A stretch of DNA of 13,427 bases from Clostridia bacterium (GTDB lineage Bacteria; Bacillota; Clostridia; RUG12999), in assembly GCA_017502065.1 (NCBI GenBank), contig JAFVVU010000320.1:1-13427 (forward strand), written 5' to 3'. How positions within the stretch are numbered: position 1 is the stretch's first letter; every line of letters starts with the position of its first letter. The notes beneath the pieces are model-generated. The model made no database searches and was not told the DNA's origin. It worked only from the letters and a program-made list of their open reading frames with translations. The position numbers and the translations under genes were made by a program. This document shows, in pieces, positions 1 through 4,926 of this stretch.

Positions 1-182
1 CCGAGTGCTTCAAACACCGCGCGAAGAGGAAGCATTGTTCTGCCGTTTACGATTTTTGCAATAACGTCAGACTCAACATATTTACCGCCTACATAAACAT
101 TGACAGGCTCGCCGTCTGCCGCAAATGCACCCATTGAAAGCACCAGACAAAGTGCAAGAATAAGTGATAATACTTTTTTCAT
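1..182 (-). CDS. Secreted copper-amine-oxidase-type stalk domain protein (N-terminal part only)
   Basis: The gene runs off the left edge, so only about 60 N-terminal residues are visible. It opens with a clear signal peptide: MKK, a hydrophobic core, and a likely signal peptidase I site after AFA at residue 21. The mature part carries the hallmark of the copper amine oxidase N-terminal (stalk) domain, a short beta segment followed by NGRTMLPLRAVFEAL. In Firmicutes this domain is a structural surface module on exported proteins and does not imply amine oxidase activity. Two in-frame ATGs exist, at 188 and 182. The GGGGG ribosome binding site lies only 2 nt from the first but 8 nt from the second, so 182 is preferred. 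Another protein with this domain lies at 7423–8211. The remainder of the protein is not visible, so its overall role is unknown. Confidence 0.85.
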   Translation of the reverse strand, partial: MKKVLSLILALCLVLSMGAFAADGEPVNVYVGGKYVESDVIAKIVNGRTMLPLRAVFEAL

Positions 183-220
183 TTTCATTTCCCCCAAAAA
201 TGTATTATGTGTGTAACTAA

Positions 221-249
221 ACTTTAACATACCCGTAAGAAATTGTCAA
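221..249 (-). promoter_or_regulatory. Sigma-A type promoter for the leftward stalk-domain gene
   Basis: On the minus strand there is TTGACA (complement of 244–249), a 17-nt spacer and TAAAGT (complement of 221–226). The -10 box is preceded by TGT, giving an extended -10. It points at the gene starting at 182. Confidence 0.6.
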
Positions 250-259
250 GGTTAAAGCA

Positions 260-288
260 TTGACATATATATGTTTTTTTAGTATAAT
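260..288 (+). promoter_or_regulatory. Consensus sigma-A promoter for the lipoprotein gene
   Basis: TTGACA at 260–265 and TATAAT at 283–288 are both perfect consensus boxes with a 17-bp spacer. Transcription would begin near 295, giving a leader of about 33 nt with ribosome binding site AAGGAG at 313–318. The -35 box is only 10 bp from the -35 box of the opposing promoter at 221–249, so the two are back to back. Confidence 0.85.
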
Positions 289-327
289 ACAGATGCTATG
301 TTAATTTAACAAAAGGAGAAAAGAAAA

Positions 328-996
328 ATGAAAAAAATACTTATGATAATGATTGCGGCAGCGCTTGTTTTATCAATGGCTGCATGCAGCAATAAACCGG
401 CAGAAGTACAGCCGGACGAAACTGTTGCGGCAGGAGCTGCTGCAGAAACACCTGCACCGGACGGAACGCCGGAACTTCCGGAAAAAACACCGGAAGAAAC
501 TAAAAAACCTGAAGGAACAAAGGCTCCGGAAAAAACTCCCGAAGCACCTGCAGTATCCGAATCACCGGTTGCTACACCTGTTCCCACACCGACTCCTCAA
601 ACACCGAAAACAGTTGGTAACACACTTCTTGCGGCATTTAAAGCAAATGCCGGCGGAAGCGCACTTTCAGTTGCTGAAAGCCTTTCTTCAAACTCTGTAA
701 TCAAAGTTCCGGTAGGCGCAATGGAAATTGAACCGGGATACCTTACAGGTTTTGATAACACAGAAATCACAGGCTTTAAAGAAGGCGCAGTATTTATGCC
801 GATGATTGGTACAATCCCGTTTGTTGGATATGTATTCACACTTGAAAATGCGGCAGATGCACCGGCATTTATTTCAAAGCTTAAATCTGCGGCAAACCTT
901 CGCTGGAACATCTGCACATCAGCAGATGAAATGGTTGCAGGAAGTTCCGGTAATAAGGTATTTTTCGTAATGTGCCCGACCGAATTTGGCGAATAA
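328..996 (+). CDS. Lipoprotein with a Pro/Glu/Thr/Lys-rich linker and a C-terminal domain of unknown function
   Basis: The 222-residue product begins with a lipoprotein signal: MKK, a hydrophobic core and a lipobox-like MAAC with Cys20. It should therefore be exported and lipid-anchored on the outer face of the membrane. Residues ~22–100 are a low-complexity linker dominated by P, E, T, K and A, with repeated TPE, KTPE and EKTPE units, typical of a cell-wall-spanning spacer. Residues ~100–222 form a compact, hydrophobic/glycine-patterned domain with the segment GFKEGAVFMPMIGTIPFVGY and a late Cys pair (NICTSADEM and FVMCPTEF). I do not recognise this domain. The start is set by AAGGAG 9 nt upstream and a consensus promoter. 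The gene is monocistronic or followed only by the terminator at 1069–1093. The antisense open frame over the linker looks like a by-product of its repetitive composition. Confidence 0.85.
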   Translation: MKKILMIMIAAALVLSMAACSNKPAEVQPDETVAAGAAAETPAPDGTPELPEKTPEETKKPEGTKAPEKTPEAPAVSESPVATPVPTPTPQTPKTVGNTLLAAFKANAGGSALSVAESLSSNSVIKVPVGAMEIEPGYLTGFDNTEITGFKEGAVFMPMIGTIPFVGYVFTLENAADAPAFISKLKSAANLRWNICTSADEMVAGSSGNKVFFVMCPTEFGE

Positions 997-1025
997 TTTG
1001 CACTGCGTTAAAACGTCTGAAAAAC

Positions 1026-1031
1026 TATAAT
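1026..1031 (+). promoter_or_regulatory. Possible -10 box upstream of the MBOAT gene
   Basis: A perfect TATAAT lies at 1026–1031, but no good -35 box is at the right distance: TTGCAC at 998–1003 is 22 bp away. If used, the transcript would pass through the hairpin repeat at 1038–1064 and the terminator at 1069–1093 before reaching the MBOAT gene. Weak call. Confidence 0.25.
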
Positions 1032-1037
1032 AAAAAT

Positions 1038-1064
1038 TGTAGGGGAGAGCCTATGTGCTCTCCC
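1038..1064 (+). repeat. Half copy of a hairpin repeat family (GTAGGG / CTATGT loop)
   Basis: The segment starts with TTGTAGGG and forms a perfect 8-bp stem, GGGAGAGC (1043–1050) with GCTCTCCC (1057–1064), around the 6-nt loop CTATGT (1051–1056). The full copy at 3884–3948 has the same leading TTGTAGGG and the same CTATGT loop, but a different, equally self-complementary stem. Here the second hairpin and the right end (CCCTACGAT) are missing, so this is a half unit. Confidence 0.65.
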
Positions 1065-1068
1065 GCAA

Positions 1069-1093
1069 AAAAGGCTGACTTTGTCAGCCTTTT
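1069..1093 (+). terminator. Rho-independent terminator after the lipoprotein gene
   Basis: A perfect 11-bp stem, AAAAGGCTGAC (1069–1079) with GTCAGCCTTTT (1083–1093), closes a TTT loop. The T tract is short and mostly inside the stem. The A-rich left arm could also make it work on the other strand. It ends only 16 nt before the MBOAT start codon, so it could attenuate that gene if transcription enters from upstream. Confidence 0.7.
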
Positions 1094-1109
1094 GATATAA
1101 GGAGGCAAT

Positions 1110-2495
1110 ATGCTTTTTTCAAGTATATCATTTTTATATTATTTTCTGCCGGCAGTGTTACTCTTGTATTTTGCCGTGCCGAAACCCATTAAAAATGCGG
1201 TACTTCTGGTGTCAAGCCTTGCATTTTATGCATGGGGCGAACCTAGATACGTATTTTTAATGATTGCAAGCATACTTGTAAATTATGTGCTTGGTATTGC
1301 AATTGAAAAATTCCGAGGAAAACCGCTTTCCAAGGTATTTCTCGGCATATCGGCCCTATTTTCGCTCGGTATGCTCGGATACTTTAAATATGCCGATTTC
1401 TTCATTGCAAATTTCAATAAAATAACCGGTCTTTCGGTGGGGATGCTGAAATTAGCACTTCCTATCGGAATAAGCTTTTACACATTCCAGATTTTAAGCT
1501 ATACAATTGACGTGTACAGAGGCACTGTTGCGGCGCAGAAAAACCCGATTACACTCGGTGCATATGTGGCACTTTTTCCGCAGCTTATTGCAGGCCCGAT
1601 TGTGCGCTACAGTGATGTTGAGAAGCAGCTCGGCAACCGCACACACAGCTTTGAAAAAGCTGCACTCGGCATCCGCAGGTTCATTCTCGGACTTGCAAAA
1701 AAGGTTATAATTGCAAACACTCTCGGCGAGCTTTGCGAGGCATTTCATGCTTCGGGCGATAAGTCGGTAATGTTTTACTGGCTGTTTGTAATCGCATATA
1801 TGTTACAGATTTATTTTGATTTTTCCGGCTACAGCGATATGGCAATCGGTCTTGGAAAAATCTTTGGATTTGACTTTATGGAAAACTTCCGATATCCGTT
1901 CATTTCCCGTAGTATAAGCGAATTCTGGCGCAGATGGCATATCTCGCTCGGCAGCTGGTTCCGGGATTATGTATATATCCCGATGGGCGGCAACCGCGTG
2001 GGCAAAACACGTCAGCTGTTTAATATCCTGACGGTATGGTTCCTGACGGGATTCTGGCACGGAGCGGAATGGAACTTTATTGTATGGGGACTTTATTTTG
2101 CCCTTTTCCTTACGCTTGAAAAGTTTTTCTTTGCGAAATATCTTGAAAAAGCGAAAGGACTTAACCATATTTATGTACTGTTTTTTGTTGCAATAAGCTT
2201 TGGCATTTTCTCTGCATCGGGAATGACGCAGGCACTTTCCGTTGTTGGCGGAATGTTCGGCGCAGGCGGAATTCCATTTATTTCTGCGGAATTTGTGTAT
2301 AACCTGCGAAGCTTTGCGCCGCTTCTTGTTATAGCAGCAGTTGGTGCAACACCGCTTGTTACAACGTTAAAAAATAAACTTCCGTCAAAGGTTTGTGACG
2401 TGCTTGAAATACCCGTGCTTCTTGTACTTCTTCTGATCGCAACGGCATATCTTGCCGACGGGTCGTTCAATCCGTTCTTGTATTTCAGGTTTTAA
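1110..2495 (+). CDS. MBOAT family membrane-bound O-acyltransferase (AlgI/DltB-like)
   Basis: The 461-residue protein has the usual length and multi-helix layout of AlgI-type MBOAT enzymes, with about ten hydrophobic segments from residue 8 to the C-terminus. Diagnostic motifs are present in order: PIGISFYTFQILSYTIDVYRG, FPQLIAGPIVRY, YFDFSGYSDMAIGLGKIFG, SEFWRRWHISLGSWFRDYVY, IPMGGNR, and TGFWHGAEWNFIVWGLYF, which holds the invariant catalytic His317. His277 lies in the WRRWH segment. Such enzymes move an acyl group, usually acetyl, across the membrane for O-acylation of an exported polymer; the actual polymer cannot be read from sequence. The next gene encodes a DHHW/AlgX-like partner, a standard pairing in Firmicutes. 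The start is fixed by GGAGG at 1101–1105. The stop codon is followed after one base by the palindromic element at 2496–2711. Confidence 0.95.
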   Translation: MLFSSISFLYYFLPAVLLLYFAVPKPIKNAVLLVSSLAFYAWGEPRYVFLMIASILVNYVLGIAIEKFRGKPLSKVFLGISALFSLGMLGYFKYADFFIANFNKITGLSVGMLKLALPIGISFYTFQILSYTIDVYRGTVAAQKNPITLGAYVALFPQLIAGPIVRYSDVEKQLGNRTHSFEKAALGIRRFILGLAKKVIIANTLGELCEAFHASGDKSVMFYWLFVIAYMLQIYFDFSGYSDMAIGLGKIFGFDFMENFRYPFISRSISEFWRRWHISLGSWFRDYVYIPMGGNRVGKTRQLFNILTVWFLTGFWHGAEWNFIVWGLYFALFLTLEKFFFAKYLEKAKGLNHIYVLFFVAISFGIFSASGMTQALSVVGGMFGAGGIPFISAEFVYNLRSFAPLLVIAAVGATPLVTTLKNKLPSKVCDVLEIPVLLVLLLIATAYLADGSFNPFLYFRF

Positions 2496-2711
2496 AAGCC
2501 GAGTGGAACCTAACCCCACAAGGTTTAAAACCATAAATTTTGCGTTATACTGCAGAAAATTCTGCAAATATACGCGAGTATTATTTTTGAATTTTCTTTG
2601 TCTTCCATCAAAATTTAAGGGTTTTAAACTCTTCGACCTCAAAGGATGACAAATTACAAGAATAAAAACTTAAAAAATTTAAGGCTTATGGGGTTCTATT
2701 CCCCTCGGCTT
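2496..2711. repeat. 216-bp imperfect palindromic element between a stop codon and the next ribosome binding site
   Basis: The two ends form an inverted repeat of 27 bp with 22 matches (2496–2522 against 2685–2711); the outer 8 bp, AAGCCGAG/CTCGGCTT, are perfect. Directly inside on the left, GTTTAAAACC (2523–2532) pairs with GGTTTTAAAC (2620–2629), and TAAATTTTG (2534–2542) pairs with CAAAATTTA (2609–2617). Further in, AGAAAATTC (2555–2563) pairs with GAATTTTCT (2589–2597). The apex is TAC-GCGA-GTA (2571–2580), a GNRA-type tetraloop. A 55-nt segment at 2630–2684, present only on the right arm, carries its own small hairpin (CTTAAA/TTTAAG, 2669–2683). No protein is encoded. It could be a MITE-like insertion or a structured RNA inside the operon mRNA; no target-site duplication is visible. 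Confidence 0.7.
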
Positions 2712-2720
2712 GGAGGAAAT

Positions 2721-3818
2721 ATGAATAAAATTAAAAACATTATAACAACAGTTTTGTTTGCGGTTTTGATTTTTTCGGTTTCTGCCGTATGCATATTAAA
2801 ACCGCAGGGCGAATATTCGCCGGGAGAGCGCCGCGCGCTTGCAAAAATGCCGGAATTTTCGGCACAGTCACTCTTTTCGGGCGAGTTTACGGACGGGTTT
2901 GAAAATTATAGTACCGACCAGTTTCCGTTTCGTGAAAACTTAAGAACGGTTAAAGCGCTTTTTGCTACCGGCGCACTCGGAAAGCTTGATAATAACGGAC
3001 TTTTTGCATCACAGGGTCACCTTTCGAAGATTGACAGTCCGCAAAATGAAGATATGATGGACTATGCCGCAAATAAGTTCCTTGAAATAAAAAACAAGTA
3101 TATTAAAAACGATAATATTTATTTTGCAATTGTACCGGATAAAAACTTTATCCTTGCACCCGAGGGCGGCTATCCGTCACTTGATTATGATGCATTTGCG
3201 GAAGGCATGAAATCTCGTACACAGTATATGAAATATATTGATATTACGCCAATGCTTTCACTTGATGATTATTATAAAACCGACAGCCACTGGCGTCAGG
3301 AAAGCATAACGGATATTGCAGGATATATTGCGAATGAAATGGGCGCGGATATTCCGCAGGAGTATACCGAAAATACACTTGAAAATCCATTTTACGGAGT
3401 ATATGCAGGTCAAAGTGCCCTGCCGGCAAAACCGGACACTATAAAATATCTTACAAACGATGTTATGTCGGGATTTAAGGTAACGAACTTTGGCAGCGGA
3501 AAACCCGAACAGGGCGAAATGTATGACATGGAAAAAGCATTTGGACGTGACCCGTACGAAATGTTTTTATCAGGCTCAATGCCGCTTCTTACAATTGAAA
3601 ATCCGAATGCGGAAAACGATAAGGAGCTTGTGATTTTCCGTGATTCGTTCGGCTCATCACTTGCACCCATACTCGCGCAGGGATACAGCAAAACAACGGT
3701 AATAGATATTCGTTATATGCAAAGTGCATTCATAGGAAACTTTGTAGATTTTGAAAATGCCGATACCCTGTTTATCTACAGCACATCACTCTTAAATAAC
3801 AGTACGGCGATGAAATAG
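2721..3818 (+). CDS. DHHW / AlgX-AlgJ-like SGNH protein, partner of the MBOAT acyltransferase
   Basis: The 365-residue product has an uncleaved signal-anchor or signal peptide at residues ~5–27, then an extracytoplasmic domain. PGERRALAKMPEF followed by FENYSTDQFPFRENLRTVK is the usual opening of DHHW-family proteins. The name-giving motif appears as KTDSHW (Asp188, His190, Trp191), so the first His is replaced by Ser. The segment FRDSFGSSLAPIL carries Asp308 and the probable nucleophile Ser309 of the SGNH-like fold. The family works with MBOAT proteins in transferring acetyl groups onto exported glycans. An in-frame upstream start at 2646 lies inside the palindromic element and lacks a ribosome binding site. 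ATG at 2721, preceded by GGAGG at 2712–2716 and followed by a proper membrane segment, is chosen. The gene ends at the strong terminator at 3825–3856. Confidence 0.9.
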   Translation: MNKIKNIITTVLFAVLIFSVSAVCILKPQGEYSPGERRALAKMPEFSAQSLFSGEFTDGFENYSTDQFPFRENLRTVKALFATGALGKLDNNGLFASQGHLSKIDSPQNEDMMDYAANKFLEIKNKYIKNDNIYFAIVPDKNFILAPEGGYPSLDYDAFAEGMKSRTQYMKYIDITPMLSLDDYYKTDSHWRQESITDIAGYIANEMGADIPQEYTENTLENPFYGVYAGQSALPAKPDTIKYLTNDVMSGFKVTNFGSGKPEQGEMYDMEKAFGRDPYEMFLSGSMPLLTIENPNAENDKELVIFRDSFGSSLAPILAQGYSKTTVIDIRYMQSAFIGNFVDFENADTLFIYSTSLLNNSTAMK

Positions 3819-3824
3819 TGAAAT

Positions 3825-3856
3825 AAAACCCCGGTTGCATTTGCAACCGGGGTTTT
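3825..3856. terminator. Bidirectional rho-independent terminator, copy 1
   Basis: A perfect 14-bp stem, AAAACCCCGGTTGC (3825–3838) with GCAACCGGGGTTTT (3843–3856), closes the loop ATTT. A-rich and T-rich flanks let it act in both directions, for the DHHW gene on the plus strand and for the leftward XRE gene on the minus strand. A nearly identical copy is at 4896–4922. Confidence 0.9.
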
Positions 3857-3860
3857 GCGT

Positions 3861-3972
3861 TTTATCTGGAATGTTTTATCATCATTGTAGGGAACGACCT
3901 ATGTGTCGTTCCGAAAAGCGGAATGCCACGCAGGGCATTCCCTACGATTTTTTATTTAGAATGTTTTATCAT
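3861..3972. repeat. 22-bp direct repeats (3861–3882 and 3951–3972) flanking the hairpin repeat
   Basis: The 22-bp segments match at 20 positions and share the core GAATGTTTTATCAT. The right copy is the real 3' end of the XRE gene. Read on the minus strand, the left copy would encode MIKHSR and stop, against MIKHSK and stop in the gene. The left copy is thus a duplicate of the last codons, separated from the gene by the two-hairpin repeat. Confidence 0.75.
3884..3948. repeat. Two-hairpin miniature repeat with GTAGGG terminal inverted repeats
   Basis: The ends ATTGTAGGGAA (3884–3894) and TTCCCTACGAT (3938–3948) are inverted repeats with one mismatch. Inside are two perfect hairpins, each with an 8-bp stem and 6-nt loop. 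The first is GGAACGAC/GTCGTTCC with loop CTATGT (3891–3912); the second is GGAATGCC/GGCATTCC with loop ACGCAG (3920–3941). A run of T follows on the plus strand. The half copy at 1038–1064 shares the left end and the CTATGT loop. It resembles REP/MITE-type palindromic repeats common in Clostridia genomes. Confidence 0.75.
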
Positions 3973-4275
3973 TGTATCAATAACGTCGTATATTTTTTCT
4001 CTGTCAGCAGGACTTAACTTTTCCAGCTTTTCAGCAAGAAGGGAGTCTTTAATTGAATAACTGCGGTGTGTGACGTCAACAAGAAGCATATCTGCAGAAA
4101 CCTCAAGCGCATCTGCAAACTTTAAAAACGTTTCAAGTGCAGGAATTTTTTCGCCGCGTTCAATCATCCCAACGTAATTTGTACTTAAAGAAGTTTTCTC
4201 TGCTAACTCTTCCTGACGAAGTTTCTTTTGGATTCGATATTTTCTGATGTTTCGACCTATAGCGGATAAATCCAT
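3952..4275 (-). CDS. XRE-family helix-turn-helix transcriptional regulator
   Basis: The 107-residue protein has a single HTH_3/Cro-CI type domain at residues ~6–65. The segment QEELAEKTSLSTNYVGMIERGEKIPALETFLKFADALEVS gives the recognition-helix region and the conserved IERGEKIP and LxxxADALEV motifs. A short helical tail rich in Lys and Glu (residues ~75–107) may mediate dimerisation. AGGAGGGG is correctly spaced upstream of the ATG. It is divergent from the SLOG-like gene at 4428; the 152-bp gap holds three copies of ACTAATAG, one over this gene's -10 box and one overlapping its ribosome binding site. This suggests autorepression and control of the neighbour, by analogy with the family. Its last codons are duplicated beyond the repeat at 3884–3948. 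Confidence 0.9.
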   Translation of the reverse strand: MDLSAIGRNIRKYRIQKKLRQEELAEKTSLSTNYVGMIERGEKIPALETFLKFADALEVSADMLLVDVTHRSYSIKDSLLAEKLEKLSPADREKIYDVIDTMIKHSK

Positions 4276-4285
4276 TTTGCCCCTC

Positions 4286-4371
4286 CTATTAGTCTGTATA
4301 TATTACTAATAGTATAGATTAAAAACGCACAACTATGAACAAACTAAAAGGAAGACGATATAACTAATAGT
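4286..4371. promoter_or_regulatory. Three putative XRE operators (ACTAATAGT)
   Basis: ACTAATAGT occurs at 4305–4313 and 4363–4371, within an 18-bp direct repeat (4303–4320 and 4361–4378) that matches at 16 positions. The core is an inverted repeat, ACTA-A-TAGT. A third partial copy, ACTAATAG, is on the minus strand at 4286–4293, next to the regulator's ribosome binding site. The centres are 20 and 58 bp apart. One site overlaps the minus-strand -10 box and another abuts the plus-strand -35 box. That these bind the XRE protein is inference. Confidence 0.55.
4311..4339 (-). promoter_or_regulatory. Promoter for the XRE regulator gene
   Basis: On the minus strand TTCATA (complement of 4334–4339) is followed after 17 nt by TATACT (complement of 4311–4316). 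The -10 box overlaps the putative operator at 4305–4313. Confidence 0.5.
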
Positions 4372-4372
4372 A

Positions 4373-4401
4373 TTGATTTTAAATTAAAAATAATGTATAA
4401 T
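4373..4401 (+). promoter_or_regulatory. Promoter for the SLOG-like gene
   Basis: TTGATT (4373–4378) is followed after 17 bp by a consensus TATAAT (4396–4401). The putative operator ACTAATAGT ends at 4371, immediately upstream of the -35 box. Confidence 0.7.
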
Positions 4402-4427
4402 AGCATAAAAGATTATTGAGGTGTATT

Positions 4428-4895
4428 ATGCTGAATACATTAAGTTGCGCTTTTTTCGGACATAGGGATTTTTGTATGAATAATAAGTATGAACAGATAA
4501 TGGAAAAAATTTTATATCAATTACTGAAAGATAATGAATACGTGGAATTTCTTGTAGGTAGAAACGGTGAATTTGACCAGTTTGCCGCATCTTGTGTACG
4601 CCGCGCAAAGAAAAATTTTGGCGACGACAACAGCGCGCTTGTTCTTGTTTTGCCTTATGAAACGGCAGAGTTCTCAAAGAACAAGGAGTATTTTGAAAAG
4701 TATTATGATGAAATTGAAATTTTTGATGCCGCTTATTATAAATCCGCTATGCATGAAAGAAACTGCAGTATGGTGGACAGAGCGGATTTGATAATATGCT
4801 ATGTTGAGAATAATAGTGGAGGTGCATATAAGGCAATACAATATGCTGAAAAAAGAGGAAAGAAAATAATAAATCTTGCTGTTAATAATAAATAA
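4428..4895 (+). CDS. SLOG-superfamily-like (YpsA/DUF1273-like) small cytoplasmic protein
   Basis: The 155-residue protein has no signal peptide or membrane segment. It begins with a beta strand and the motif CAFFGHRDF (residues 7–15). This is followed by a helix, then FLVGRNGEFDQFAA (residues 41–54), and near the C-terminus MVDRADLIICYVENNSGGAY and the tail KRGKKIINLA. This layout, a glycine/histidine-containing first loop, a GxxGxFD loop, then a D-A-D-hydrophobic strand and a GGA helix start, fits Rossmann-like SLOG proteins, which are thought to bind nucleotide-derived ligands. The assignment rests on motif pattern only. An alternative TTG start at 4416 would place the ribosome binding site GAGGTG (4418–4423) inside the coding region, so ATG 4428 is chosen. 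It is divergently paired with the XRE regulator and ends next to terminator copy 2. Confidence 0.75.
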   Translation: MLNTLSCAFFGHRDFCMNNKYEQIMEKILYQLLKDNEYVEFLVGRNGEFDQFAASCVRRAKKNFGDDNSALVLVLPYETAEFSKNKEYFEKYYDEIEIFDAAYYKSAMHERNCSMVDRADLIICYVENNSGGAYKAIQYAEKRGKKIINLAVNNK

Positions 4896-4922
4896 AACCC
4901 CGGTTGCATTGCAACCGGGGTT
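4896..4922. terminator. Bidirectional rho-independent terminator, copy 2
   Basis: A 12-bp perfect stem, AACCCCGGTTGC (4896–4907) with GCAACCGGGGTT (4911–4922), closes the loop ATT, followed by TATTTTTATT. It starts directly after the stop codon of the SLOG-like gene and lies 4 bp from the stop codon of the convergent pgsA gene, so it serves both. Stem and flank (AATAAAACCCCGG) match copy 1 at 3825–3856; the loop is shorter by one T. Confidence 0.9.
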
Positions 4923-4926
4923 ATTT

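Noticed and set aside
306..587. Antisense open frame rich in Ser, Gly and Val opposite the lipoprotein
   Set aside because: It mirrors the repetitive P/E/T/K linker on the other strand and has no ribosome binding site or promoter; composition alone explains it.
1096..1101. Extended -10 box TGATATAAG just before the MBOAT start
   Set aside because: It overlaps the ribosome binding site, has no -35 box and would give an almost leaderless mRNA.
2452..2649. Small basic open frames on both strands covering the palindromic spacer
   Set aside because: They start inside the MBOAT gene, have no ribosome binding site and resemble no protein; the inverted repeats explain the region better.
2496..2711. 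6S, SRP or tmRNA gene
   Set aside because: The rod-like fold and GNRA loop invited the idea, but there is no own promoter, no SRP helix 8 consensus, no tmRNA tag frame or CCA-type end, and the large one-sided insert does not fit 6S RNA.
2646..2720. Upstream in-frame extension of the DHHW protein
   Set aside because: The extra residues fall within the palindromic element, are Lys/Asn-rich, lack a ribosome binding site, and would push the membrane segment inward; ATG 2721 has GGAGG at the right distance.
3835..4017. Plus-strand frame of about 60 codons across the terminator and hairpin repeat
   Set aside because: It runs through a terminator stem and the palindromic repeat and is antisense to the XRE gene; no start signals.
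3952..4895. Type II toxin–antitoxin module
   Set aside because: An XRE gene next to a small gene suggested it, but the genes are divergent and the partner has SLOG-like rather than RelE, HigB or HipA features.
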